A stretch of DNA of 6,456 bases from Bacteroidales bacterium (GTDB lineage Bacteria > Bacteroidota > Bacteroidia > Bacteroidales > UBA12077): NCBI GenBank assembly GCA_030156305.1, contig JASGMZ010000171.1, forward strand, positions 1 to 6,456, given 5' to 3'. Position numbers and translations under genes: made by a program. Below, in pieces: positions 1-6,456 of this stretch. Each line of letters starts with the position of its first letter. Position 1 is the first letter of the stretch. The notes beneath the pieces are model-generated. The model ran no database searches. It saw only the letters and a list, made by a program, of their open reading frames with translations, and was not told the DNA's origin.

Positions 1-138
1 TTCCATAATTAACTCAACAGTGTCAAGTGAATCAGCACCTAAATCGTTTGTGAAACTAGCCTCAGGTGTAACTTCGTTTTCATCAACTCCTAACTTATCT
101 ACAATAATCGCTTTTACTCTTGATGCAATATCAGACAT
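1..138 (-). CDS. acpP: Acyl carrier protein, N-terminal part (runs off left edge)
   Basis: The gene encodes the small acidic carrier that holds growing acyl chains on a 4'-phosphopantetheine arm during type II fatty-acid synthesis in the cytoplasm. Reading leftwards from the ATG at 138-136 gives 46 codons beginning MSDIASRVKAII. The phosphopantetheine attachment motif GADSLD is at residues 34-39, with Ser37 as the modified serine, and helix II (TVELIME) begins directly after it. ACPs are usually about 78 residues, so roughly 60% is present and the C-terminal third lies outside the window. The start is well placed because the N-terminus matches the usual ACP length before the DSL motif. It is divergent from purN. 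In many Bacteroidota acpP is followed by fabF, which would lie beyond the left edge; that is family knowledge and cannot be seen here. Confidence 0.96.
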   Translation of the reverse strand, partial: MSDIASRVKAIIVDKLGVDENEVTPEASFTNDLGADSLDTVELIME

Positions 139-209
139 AACTTTAAGTTTTAATTAATAATTAAGTTTAATTTTAACAGTGCAAAGAAATATAATTAACT
201 ATGATAAAT

Positions 210-239
210 CAAAAATATTTCTCTGTTTTTTGATGCAAA
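210..239 (-). promoter_or_regulatory. Candidate Bacteroidota-type promoter for acpP
   Basis: Read on the minus strand, TATTTTTG at 217-210 matches the Bacteroidota -7 consensus TAnnTTTG at all six fixed positions. A TTTG at 239-236 sits 18 bases upstream, close to the usual 19-21 base spacing of the -33 element. This predicts transcription starting roughly 65 bases before the acpP ATG. A second TATTTTTG copy lies at 243-236, overlapping the -33 element, but it has no TTTG at a suitable distance. The region is very AT-rich, so chance matches are likely. No equally good promoter was found for purN on the plus strand; the nearest is CATTTTTG at 266-273, which breaks the TA and lacks a spaced TTTG. 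Confidence 0.45.
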
Positions 240-334
240 AATAATCTTTTTTAATTTTTTAAAACCATTTTTGCATTAATTTTTAATTTTTTTAAGAACA
301 ATAAATAAGCATTACTTGACATAAAACACACATT

Positions 335-904
335 ATGAATAAAATAGCCATATTCGCATCGGGTGCTGGTACCAATGCTGAAAACCTAATCCATTATTTC
401 AAAGAAAATAAAAAAATTGAAATTTCGTACATTTTTTCGAACAATAAAAATGCTTATGTTATTCAAAGAGCTAAAAACCATAATATTAAACACTACATTT
501 TTTCTCGAACAGAATTTTATAACACGACAAACATTCTCCAAATTTTACAGAAAAATAACATTGATTTCATCATCTTAGCTGGTTTTTTATGGTTGATACC
601 CGATTATTTAATTAAAAATTACCCTAACAGAATAATTAATATTCACCCTGCATTACTTCCTAAATATGGCGGAAAAGGTATGTATGGCATGAATGTTCAT
701 AAAGCGGTACTTGAAAATAATGAAAAAGAAACCGGGATAACCATCCATTATGTAAATAATGAATATGATAAAGGAGATATTATTTCCCAGGCAAAATGTC
801 CGGTAAATAAGGATGATACAGCTGAAACAATTGCAAAGAAAGTGCACACACTGGAATACAAGTACTTTCCTAAAATTGTTGAAAAAATTATTTCCGGCTT
901 ATAA
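335..904 (+). CDS. purN: Phosphoribosylglycinamide formyltransferase (GAR transformylase 1)
   Basis: PurN transfers a formyl group from 10-formyltetrahydrofolate to glycinamide ribonucleotide, the third step of de novo purine synthesis in the cytoplasm. The 189-residue product is close to the family's usual length of about 190-215. The N-terminal Rossmann-type strand and substrate phosphate loop read IAIFASGAGTN (residues 4-14). The catalytic core INIHPALLPKYGGKG (101-115) supplies the family's Asn102 and His104. The third catalytic residue is Asp145 in EYDKGDII (143-150), equivalent to the aspartate in the E. coli ELDGGP motif. The loop after LLPKY is GGKGMYG rather than the PGLHTH of E. coli. 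No Shine-Dalgarno sequence precedes the ATG, as is normal for this phylum. The start is supported because the first strand begins within four residues of Met1. The gene stands alone, divergent from acpP and convergent with the M23 gene. Confidence 0.96.
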   Translation: MNKIAIFASGAGTNAENLIHYFKENKKIEISYIFSNNKNAYVIQRAKNHNIKHYIFSRTEFYNTTNILQILQKNNIDFIILAGFLWLIPDYLIKNYPNRIINIHPALLPKYGGKGMYGMNVHKAVLENNEKETGITIHYVNNEYDKGDIISQAKCPVNKDDTAETIAKKVHTLEYKYFPKIVEKIISGL

Positions 905-1070
905 ATCATCATGTTTTAAACAAGTGTTTAAATTAATTTCTTAAAATATATATTGGATTAACCCTGTTCTAACTTATAGGTTCAAAGCGGAACTTTGGAA
1001 AAGATTAGTCAAAATTAACAAGCGGTTAATATCAACCTGTAGCTTTTCCTTGCTAAAAAAATAATACTGA
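905..1070. other. Convergent spacer between purN and the M23 gene, with two small hairpins
   Basis: Two genes end towards each other here, so it should hold termination signals for both. The perfect inverted repeat TTTAAACA-AG-TGTTTAAA (915-932) lies 11 bases after the purN stop. It is all but G+C free and has no long T-run after it, so it would be a weak terminator. A second hairpin at 981-999 has a stem of seven pairs including one G-T (TTCAAAG with CTTTGGA) around a CGGAA loop, again without a T-tract on either strand. No open reading frame with coding character is visible. The stretch matches no RNA family that I recognise. Confidence 0.4.
915..932 (+). terminator. Possible weak terminator after purN
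   Basis: This is a perfect 8-base inverted repeat (TTTAAACA and TGTTTAAA, separated by AG) 11 bases downstream of the purN stop. The stem has only one G-C pair and is followed by TTAATTTC rather than a clean T-run. The position suits a terminator but the predicted strength is low. Confidence 0.25.
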
Positions 1071-2324
1071 TTAATTAATAGATAATAGCTCTTGATTTAA
1101 GGTGTCGATGGTAGCGCTAAATTTTTGTAGATATTCTTCTTTAACCGGTTCTACAGGTGGAGCTTCAATGGTTAATGGATTTATTAGGTAACCATTTTTC
1201 CATACTCTAAAATCGAGATGGGGCCCGGTTGCATAGCCGGTACTGCCAACATAACCAATTATCTGTCCCTGGCTCACCCGCTGACCTTTTTTAATTCCTT
1301 TTGGATATCTTGACAGATGATTATATCCAGAGGTATATACACTATTATGCCTTATTTTAATATAATAACCGGCAGATTTTGTGTATCCTTTTTGTATTAC
1401 AGTTCCATCTCCTATACTATAAATCGGAGTGCCAGCGGGAGCTGCATAATCAACTCCTCTATGAGGCCTGTAAATTTTAAGAATAGGATGAAAACGGCTA
1501 TTTGAATAACCTGAGCTAATTCTTGAAAAGCGTAAGGGTGCTTTTAAGAATTGGCGGCGTAAACTTTTTCCGGTTTCATCAAAATAGCTAATTTGTCCAT
1601 CCTGTTCAAATGCATAAGCCAATAATTCTTCACCCTTATGTGTGAAACTAACGGCATAAATCTGGCCAATTCCAATAGGAATACTATCCACATACTGCTC
1701 GTCATAAAGCACATTAAACTGGTCGCCCTTTTCTAATCCAAAAAAATCAATCGTCCAGGCATATATTTCTGACAAGCGGATAGCCATCATCGGATCAATA
1801 TTATTTTCGATCATCGTACTCCATAAGGATGATGATATTATTCCTGAGCTGGTTTTTTGAACATTAATAATATCTTTAGTACCCTTAAAAGCTGTGGGTT
1901 CTTTATTAAAATCGATTTTTAAATATTCGGTCGGGCTATGTTGGTACACAAAATATTTTAAGGTGCTGGAAGTATCTTTTGAATAATAAAGTCGAAATTG
2001 ATTTCCTGCTTTAATCCTCCGAATATCAAAAGCATTTGCAGCACTTTTTATCGCTTTGTTAATTTCATCGTATTCCAGCTCTGCCTCGGTTAACAATCGT
2101 GCCAGATTATAATTTCTTTTAATTCTTCCTTGTTCAATTCGAAAAGAATCAATGGTAATTCCATATTCTTTTTGGATATCGGTATAAATAATATTTTGAT
2201 CAACACCAACGGCATAGATATTGGTATTACTACTTATAATACTACTTTCGGTAGGTTTAAAAATAGTCAGCATTATAATTATAAAAATTCCAAATCCTGC
2301 GATTGATATTTTTTTAACAGCCAT
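1071..2324 (-). CDS. M23-family (LytM/MepM-like) cell-wall peptidase, membrane-anchored
   Basis: This is probably a peptidoglycan endopeptidase, or a regulator of one, at the cell envelope. The 417-residue protein starts with a positively charged tip (AVKK) and a hydrophobic segment at about residues 6-22, consistent with a signal anchor. Residues about 45-260 form the extended N-terminal region seen in MepM-like proteins, with a LysM/OapA-like stretch around 85-115 (IKAGNQFRLYYSK). The M23 catalytic domain covers about 265-385. Its landmarks are RPHRGVDYAAP (His288 and Asp292, zinc ligands by homology), the additional histidine His336 in YNHL, and TGPHLDFRVW (366-375). The last motif is unusual: the family HxH reads His369-Leu-Asp371, so one normal zinc ligand is replaced by aspartate. 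A tail of about 30 residues follows the domain. The gene begins 53 bases after the YitT stop, probably in the same transcript. No Shine-Dalgarno sequence is seen. The exact substrate cannot be told from the sequence. Confidence 0.9.
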   Translation of the reverse strand: MAVKKISIAGFGIFIIIMLTIFKPTESSIISSNTNIYAVGVDQNIIYTDIQKEYGITIDSFRIEQGRIKRNYNLARLLTEAELEYDEINKAIKSAANAFDIRRIKAGNQFRLYYSKDTSSTLKYFVYQHSPTEYLKIDFNKEPTAFKGTKDIINVQKTSSGIISSSLWSTMIENNIDPMMAIRLSEIYAWTIDFFGLEKGDQFNVLYDEQYVDSIPIGIGQIYAVSFTHKGEELLAYAFEQDGQISYFDETGKSLRRQFLKAPLRFSRISSGYSNSRFHPILKIYRPHRGVDYAAPAGTPIYSIGDGTVIQKGYTKSAGYYIKIRHNSVYTSGYNHLSRYPKGIKKGQRVSQGQIIGYVGSTGYATGPHLDFRVWKNGYLINPLTIEAPPVEPVKEEYLQKFSATIDTLNQELLSIN

Positions 2325-2377
2325 ATAATTAAGTATTTGCAGGAAAATTAAAAAATAAATTATTAAATATCAAACTA

Positions 2378-3235
2378 TTAAGCCTTAATCTGATCAAAGC
2401 CTAATCCATAAACCCCCATCACATTATTAACAGAAATAAAAGCATCAGGATCGATTTCTTTTATCATACGTAATACATTATAAGATTCTTGTTTTTTTAC
2501 TAATACGAGTAATACTTTTGATTGCTTTTTGGTATACCAACCTTGCCCATCGAGTAAAGTAATTCCCCGATTCATCTCTGTGGATATGCGCTCTGCAATT
2601 TTTTCATGCTCTTTGGAAAAAATAAACATTTGAACGGTCCGTTTAGCTCCTGTCAATACCATATCAATTACGTATGCTGTTACAGCCATAGTAACATATC
2701 CATAAACCATTTTCTCCAAAGAATGAAAAATCAAAAAGGAGGATGAAATGATCAAAACATCAGCATAAAGGATTACTTTACCCGGACTGATGTTTCGATA
2801 TTTATTAATCATCATGGCAATAATATCGGTTCCGCCAGTACTTCCGCCCTGGCTAAAAACAATTCCAATACCAGCACCGGCTAAAATACCGCCAATAACA
2901 GTCGACATAAAATTTTCATTAACGATGGGCTCTTTAATGATTCCTTGCAGAACTGAAAGAAAAATCGTTAGCGTTACGGTAGCAAAAATAGTTTTTATCC
3001 CAAATCCTCTGCCTAATACTTTTATACTGGCTAATATCAATATCGCATTAATAGCTAAATACGAAACACCAATCGGAAATCCGGAAGCATAAAAAATAAG
3101 GGTAGCCACACCAGTAATTCCCCCGCCGGTAATTTCTGCCGGGATTAAAAAGGCAGTCCATCCTAATGCATTAATAAAAAGGCCAATAGTAATAATTGCA
3201 TAGGTCTTAATATTTAATAATACTTTTTTATTCAT
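2378..3235 (-). CDS. YitT-family integral membrane protein (DUF161 plus DUF2179)
   Basis: This is an inner-membrane protein of a widespread family with no established biochemical function. The 285 residues match the family's usual length of about 280-300. The N-terminal membrane half has hydrophobic segments at roughly 10-30, 40-50, 56-72, 80-99, 111-128, 152-170 and 176-195. It carries the glycine-rich family signatures EITGGGITGVA (34-44) and SQGGSTGGTDI (128-138). From about residue 200 the protein becomes soluble and matches the C-terminal DUF2179 domain: RGITLLDGQGWY (223-234), a strand KVLLVLV (240-246), and a final VNNVMGVYGLGF (269-280). That domain resembles small ligand-binding (ACT/PII-like) folds, which suggests but does not prove ligand-controlled activity. 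The start lies 19 bases after the leuS stop, so co-transcription with leuS is likely. No Shine-Dalgarno sequence is seen. Nothing is missing or disrupted. Confidence 0.92.
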   Translation of the reverse strand: MNKKVLLNIKTYAIITIGLFINALGWTAFLIPAEITGGGITGVATLIFYASGFPIGVSYLAINAILILASIKVLGRGFGIKTIFATVTLTIFLSVLQGIIKEPIVNENFMSTVIGGILAGAGIGIVFSQGGSTGGTDIIAMMINKYRNISPGKVILYADVLIISSSFLIFHSLEKMVYGYVTMAVTAYVIDMVLTGAKRTVQMFIFSKEHEKIAERISTEMNRGITLLDGQGWYTKKQSKVLLVLVKKQESYNVLRMIKEIDPDAFISVNNVMGVYGLGFDQIKA

Positions 3236-3254
3236 CGTTTACAAGGTATAAAAA

Positions 3255-6059
3255 CTAAATTACAATATTAATAATCTTTTTAGGTACAAAAATTACCTTT
3301 TTGGGTGATTTCGCATCTAACCATTTTTGAGCCTGCTCATGCTTCAACACAATTTCCTGGGCTTCTTTGGCATTAATATCAACGGGCAACTTTATCTTAA
3401 AACGCATTTTGCCGTTAAAAGATACAGGATATTCTACAAAACTTTCGATTAAGTACTTTTCTTTGAATTTCGGGAAATCTGCATAAGCAATACTATCTTT
3501 ATTTCCCGCGAGACTCCACAACTCTTCAGTAATATGAGGAGCAAATGGGGATAATAAAATTAATAATGGTTCTAAAATCTGTCGTTTATTACATTTTAGA
3601 TCGGTAAGTTCATTCACACAAATCATAAATGCACTAACCGAGGTATTAAATGAAAATCGTTCAATATCCTCCTGTACTTTTTTAATGGTTTTGTGCAATA
3701 TTTTCAGCTCATCTTCAGAAGCTTCAGCATCAGAGACATTAAAATTATTCTCTTCATCAAAAAACAACCGCCAGAATTTACGCAAGAATTTATGTACACC
3801 GTCAATACCGTTAGTATCCCAGGGTTTTGACATTTCCAGCGGCCCTAAAAACATTTCGTACATTCGAAGGGTATCGGCACCGTACTGCTCGATTACATCA
3901 TCGGGATTAACCACATTATATAATGATTTTGACATTTTCTCCACGGCATAACCACAAATATATTTTCCACCTGCCTTGCCGTCATGCAGGTCTTCTAAAA
4001 CAAACTCAGCATTTTTATATTCAGGATTCCAGTTTTTAAAGGCTTCAATATCTAAAATATCATTATCAACAATATTCACATCAACATGAATAGGTGTTAC
4101 ATCGTAATTCTTCCTTAAATTATAAGATACAAATTTATTGGAACCTTTTATGCGGTATACAAAGTTTGACCGTCCCTGAATCATTCCCTGGTTGATCAGT
4201 TTTTTAAAAGGTTCATCTTTACATACCCATCCAATATCGTATAAAAACTTATTCCAGTATCTTGAATAAATCAGATGCCCTGTGGCATGTTCAGTTCCTC
4301 CAATATACAAGTCCACATCCTGCCAGTATTCATTGGCTTCTTTAGAAACCAAAGCATTGTCATTTTTCGGGTCCATATACCTCAAATAATACGCCGATGA
4401 TCCTGCGAACCCGGGCATTGTGCTATACTCAAAATGATATCCATCGGGAGTTTCCCAATTTTTAGCTCGTGCTAATGGTGGTTCTCCTTCTTCTGTGGGC
4501 AGATATGCATCCACCTCGGGCAATTCCAGAGGCAATTTATCTTTATCTAAAGGATATGGGATACCTTCTTTAAAATAAATCGGGAAAGGTTCTCCCCAAT
4601 ATCGCTGACGGCTAAAAATGGCATCGCGTAAACGATAATTAATTTTTCTTTTGCCTATTCTATTGTCTTCAAGGTGCTGAATGGTTTTTTCTATGGCATC
4701 AGAAACCTCTAATCCATTAATAAAACCGGAATTTATAATTTTCCCTTCTTTGGCATCGTATGAATCATCCCAGGTTTTAGGATCGGAAGGCTTTTCACCT
4801 TTTTTTACCACAACCTGAATAATATCTAATCCAAAGTGGCGTGCAAATTTAAAGTCCCTGCTGTCGTGCCCCGGCACGGCCATAATAGCCCCGGTACCAT
4901 ATCCCATCAACACATAATCGCTAATATATATTGGAATTTCCTGGTTAGTTAATGGATTTATGGCATATCCTCCGGTAAACTGCCCGCTCACCGTTTTTGC
5001 ATCGGCCAACCGCTCGCGTTCGGAACGTTTTTTCGTGTCTTCAATATATTGTTTTACATCCTTTTCATATTCGGGTGTTGTAACTTGTTGTACTAAATCA
5101 CTCTCGGGAGCCAGCACCATAAAAGTAACTCCCCAACTTGTGTCGGGGCGTGTGGTAAATACGGTAATGACCGAATCGCTATCCTTAATTGTAAAATCAA
5201 TTTCAGCCCCTTCGGAGCGGCCAATCCAGTTTCGTTGAATCTCTTTTAACGAATCTGGCCATTCCAGTTTGTCCAAATCATTTAACAATCGTTCGGCATA
5301 GGCAGAAATGCGCAGCGACCATTGTTTCATTTTTTTCTGAACCACAGGATGTCCTCCGCGAACAGAGAACCCTTCTTTTACCTCATCGTTAGCTAAAACC
5401 GTACCGAGTGCCGGACACCAGTTGACCATGGTGTCGGCAAGGTATGCCAAGCGATAATTAAGTAAAATAGTTTGTTGCTCTTTTTCAGACATGCTGTTCC
5501 ACTGATCAGCAGTAAAAACATCATCCTGACCGGTGGCTGCATCAATATTTTTATTTCCTTCCTGAGCAAAAATATCTACCAATCTCTCAATGGGTTCTGC
5601 CTTTTGGGTTTTGTTATTAAACCAATGTTCGAACATTTCAATAAATACCCATTGGGTCCATTTGTAATAATCGGGGTCGCATGTTCGAATTTCCCGATTC
5701 CAGTCGTACGAAAAACCAATTTTTACCAATTGTTCTTTATAACGCTTAATATTTTTATCGGTGGTAATAGCCGGATGTTGTCCGGTTTGAATGGCATATT
5801 GTTCAGCTGGGAGGCCAAAAGCATCATATCCCATTGGATGAAGCACATTAAATCCATTTAACCGTTTATAACGAGCATAAATATCCGATGCAATATATCC
5901 TAACGGGTGTCCTACATGCAAGCCTGCCCCAGAAGGGTAGGGAAACATATCAAGCACATAATATTTAGGTTTGTTCTGATCTATTTCGCAATGAAAGGTT
6001 TTATCTTTTTCCCAAAATTTTTGCCATTTTTCTTCCAATGCCCTGAAATTATAATCCAT
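3255..6059 (-). CDS. leuS: Leucyl-tRNA synthetase
   Basis: LeuRS charges tRNA-Leu with leucine in the cytoplasm and hydrolyses mischarged products. The 934-residue protein is a class Ia synthetase longer than the 860 residues of E. coli. The HIGH motif is HVGH (48-51), within MFPYPSGAGLHVGH. The editing domain shows TTRPDT (302-307), whose Thr307 aligns with the E. coli specificity threonine, and GHDSRD (397-402), with the conserved aspartates. The second half of the Rossmann fold includes GGTEHATGHLIYSR (587-600), and the KMSKS loop is at 708-712. The anticodon-binding helical domain follows from about 730, with LSPFAPHITEELW at 836-848. Residues about 150-200 are an insertion relative to E. 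coli, falling before NWCPALGTVLAN; it matches my recollection of Bacteroides LeuRS. Start Met1 fits because the HIGH motif lies at the usual distance. It leads the leuS-yitT-M23 cluster. A weak promoter-like TAATTTCG lies at 6102-6095 on the minus strand, without a -33 match. Confidence 0.98.
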   Translation of the reverse strand: MDYNFRALEEKWQKFWEKDKTFHCEIDQNKPKYYVLDMFPYPSGAGLHVGHPLGYIASDIYARYKRLNGFNVLHPMGYDAFGLPAEQYAIQTGQHPAITTDKNIKRYKEQLVKIGFSYDWNREIRTCDPDYYKWTQWVFIEMFEHWFNNKTQKAEPIERLVDIFAQEGNKNIDAATGQDDVFTADQWNSMSEKEQQTILLNYRLAYLADTMVNWCPALGTVLANDEVKEGFSVRGGHPVVQKKMKQWSLRISAYAERLLNDLDKLEWPDSLKEIQRNWIGRSEGAEIDFTIKDSDSVITVFTTRPDTSWGVTFMVLAPESDLVQQVTTPEYEKDVKQYIEDTKKRSERERLADAKTVSGQFTGGYAINPLTNQEIPIYISDYVLMGYGTGAIMAVPGHDSRDFKFARHFGLDIIQVVVKKGEKPSDPKTWDDSYDAKEGKIINSGFINGLEVSDAIEKTIQHLEDNRIGKRKINYRLRDAIFSRQRYWGEPFPIYFKEGIPYPLDKDKLPLELPEVDAYLPTEEGEPPLARAKNWETPDGYHFEYSTMPGFAGSSAYYLRYMDPKNDNALVSKEANEYWQDVDLYIGGTEHATGHLIYSRYWNKFLYDIGWVCKDEPFKKLINQGMIQGRSNFVYRIKGSNKFVSYNLRKNYDVTPIHVDVNIVDNDILDIEAFKNWNPEYKNAEFVLEDLHDGKAGGKYICGYAVEKMSKSLYNVVNPDDVIEQYGADTLRMYEMFLGPLEMSKPWDTNGIDGVHKFLRKFWRLFFDEENNFNVSDAEASEDELKILHKTIKKVQEDIERFSFNTSVSAFMICVNELTDLKCNKRQILEPLLILLSPFAPHITEELWSLAGNKDSIAYADFPKFKEKYLIESFVEYPVSFNGKMRFKIKLPVDINAKEAQEIVLKHEQAQKWLDAKSPKKVIFVPKKIINIVI

Positions 6060-6203
6060 AATGCGTTCGTTGAAAAGATTTATTATTCAACCTGCGAAAT
6101 TAGAAAAACTTTATCAATTATTAGCCATGAGAGATTAGGAAATAAAAAATCCTTTTAAATAGAATGTTCTTCATAAAAAATATTTCTATTCATAAATTAT
6201 TTA

Positions 6204-6211
6204 TAAATTTG
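6204..6211 (+). promoter_or_regulatory. Candidate -7 promoter element for tRNA-Arg
   Basis: TAAATTTG matches the Bacteroidota -7 consensus TAnnTTTG at every fixed position and ends 10 bases before the first base of the tRNA. Transcription would start only a few bases upstream of the mature 5' end. The -33 element is poor: the closest is TTTC at 6183-6186, 17 bases upstream. The exact match and its position directly before a stable RNA gene make it more convincing than the acpP site. Confidence 0.55.
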
Positions 6212-6221
6212 CAGTCGCAAT

Positions 6222-6294
6222 GGCTCAGTAGTTTAATGGATAGAACATCAGGTTTCGGCCCTGAGGGTTGGGGGTTCGAGTCCTCCCTGAGTCA
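6222..6294 (+). tRNA. tRNA-Arg, anticodon UCG (reads CGA)
   Basis: The 73 bases fold into a complete cloverleaf. The acceptor stem GGCTCAG (6222-6228) pairs with CTGAGTC (6287-6293), with one G-T at pair 2-71, and A6294 is the discriminator. The D-arm is GTTT/GAAC (6231-6246) around AATGGATA. The anticodon stem TCAGG/CCTGA (6248-6264) encloses TTTCGGC, giving anticodon TCG at 6255-6257. The variable loop is five bases (GGGTT). The T-arm GGGGG/CCTCC encloses TTCGAGT. A20 in the D-loop and C35 in the anticodon are the arginine identity elements known from E. coli, which supports the amino-acid call. The 3' CCA is not encoded (the discriminator is followed by CAA), so it must be added by the CCA-adding enzyme. 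An alternative specificity would need a shifted anticodon loop, which the stem pairing does not allow. Confidence 0.95.
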
Positions 6295-6295
6295 C

Positions 6296-6335
6296 AAAAA
6301 AACAAGCACAATATTTATTTCGTGCTTGTTTTTTT
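6296..6335 (+). terminator. Strong symmetrical intrinsic terminator after tRNA-Arg
   Basis: CAAGCAC (6303-6309) and GTGCTTG (6322-6328) form a perfect 7-bp stem around a 12-base AT-rich loop. It is flanked by seven A (6296-6302) and seven T (6329-6335), which can extend the stem. On the plus strand it ends the tRNA transcript, starting two bases after the discriminator. Because an A-run precedes the stem and a T-run follows it on both strands, it should also work on the minus strand for the gene whose stop is at 6372-6370. Confidence 0.9.
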
Positions 6336-6369
6336 ATACCAATGAGAAAACAGTTGATTATATAAATTA

Positions 6370-6456
6370 TCAATAAGGTGTTCCTTGTTGCAATCGTTGA
6401 TTTTTAAATGCTTCCATGTACCATTCAAATTCATCCAAAAAACGTTGTGCCGAAGG
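6370..6456 (-). CDS. Unidentified protein, C-terminal 28 residues (runs off right edge)
   Basis: On the minus strand one frame is open from the window edge to a TGA at 6372-6370. It encodes 28 residues, including FLDEFEWYMEAFKNQR and ending in QQGTPY. The mix of acidic and aromatic residues in a predicted helix looks like genuine coding sequence, and the symmetrical terminator 35 bases downstream is what the end of a gene would have. The fragment is too short to recognise a family and I do not assign a function. The other two minus-strand frames were not needed to explain the sequence; the neighbouring one hits TGA within eight codons. Confidence 0.6.
   Translation of the reverse strand, partial: PSAQRFLDEFEWYMEAFKNQRLQQGTPY

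Noticed and set aside
316..321. TTGACA just before purN as a sigma-70 -35 box
   Set aside because: Only 13 bases separate it from the purN ATG, leaving no room for a -10 element and a leader. The phylum also uses a different promoter consensus.
653..847. Open frame of 64 codons on the minus strand
   Set aside because: It is antisense inside purN and has no domain or upstream signal of its own.
1035..1060. Hairpin TAGC-ttttcctt-GCTA next to a run of A as a terminator for the M23 gene
   Set aside because: On the minus strand the T-run comes before the stem instead of after it, and the stem is only four pairs.
2790..3092. Open frame of 100 codons on the plus strand
   Set aside because: It is antisense to the YitT membrane region. 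Its proline- and isoleucine-rich translation is what the complement of glycine-rich membrane codons gives.
5472..5861. Open frame of 129 codons on the plus strand
   Set aside because: It lies wholly antisense to leuS, whose coding is certain from conserved motifs. Its translation shows no recognisable domain and reads as a shadow frame.
6095..6102. TAATTTCG on the minus strand as the leuS promoter
   Set aside because: It differs from TAnnTTTG at one fixed base and has no TTTG at the expected upstream distance, so it is too weak to list as a feature.
6060..6221. T-box or other leader RNA controlling leuS
   Set aside because: The leuS upstream region up to the tRNA is only about 160 bases, and I see no T-box sequence, specifier hairpin or terminator/antiterminator pair.
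6164..6376. Open frame of 70 codons on the plus strand
   Set aside because: It reads straight through tRNA-Arg and its terminator, so it is not a protein gene.

Overview
The window looks like ordinary core chromosome from an AT-rich member of the Bacteroidota. The evidence for the phylum is: a LeuRS of 934 residues carrying the phylum's extra segment; a divergent acpP / purN arrangement; no recognisable Shine-Dalgarno sequences before the genes; and TAnnTTTG-type (-7) promoter motifs before acpP and the tRNA. Placement below phylum level (for example Bacteroidales or Marinilabiliales) is a guess and is not claimed.

Layout from left to right. (1) 1-138, minus strand: the N-terminal 46 codons of acyl carrier protein, running off the left edge. 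(2) 139-334: a divergent AT-rich promoter region. (3) 335-904, plus strand: purN, glycinamide ribonucleotide formyltransferase. (4) 905-1070: a short convergent spacer with two small hairpins. (5) 1071-6059, minus strand: three co-directional genes in the transcription order leuS (leucyl-tRNA synthetase), a YitT-family membrane protein, and an M23 cell-wall peptidase. The gaps are 19 and 53 bases, so this is a probable operon. (6) 6060-6221: the leuS upstream region and, facing the other way, the tRNA promoter. (7) 6222-6294, plus strand: tRNA-Arg(UCG), followed at once by a strong symmetrical terminator. (8) 6370-6456, minus strand: the last 28 codons of an unrecognised gene.

The genes serve housekeeping roles: fatty-acid synthesis (ACP), de novo purine synthesis (PurN), translation (LeuRS and tRNA-Arg) and envelope maintenance (M23 peptidase). 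YitT has no established function. I found no mobile element, CRISPR array, toxin-antitoxin module or defence system, and no clearly novel system. The most interesting detail is the M23 peptidase: the second zinc-site motif reads His-Leu-Asp where the family normally has His-x-His, although every other catalytic landmark is kept. The symmetrical terminator that separates the right-hand gene, the tRNA and leuS is the next most notable structure.
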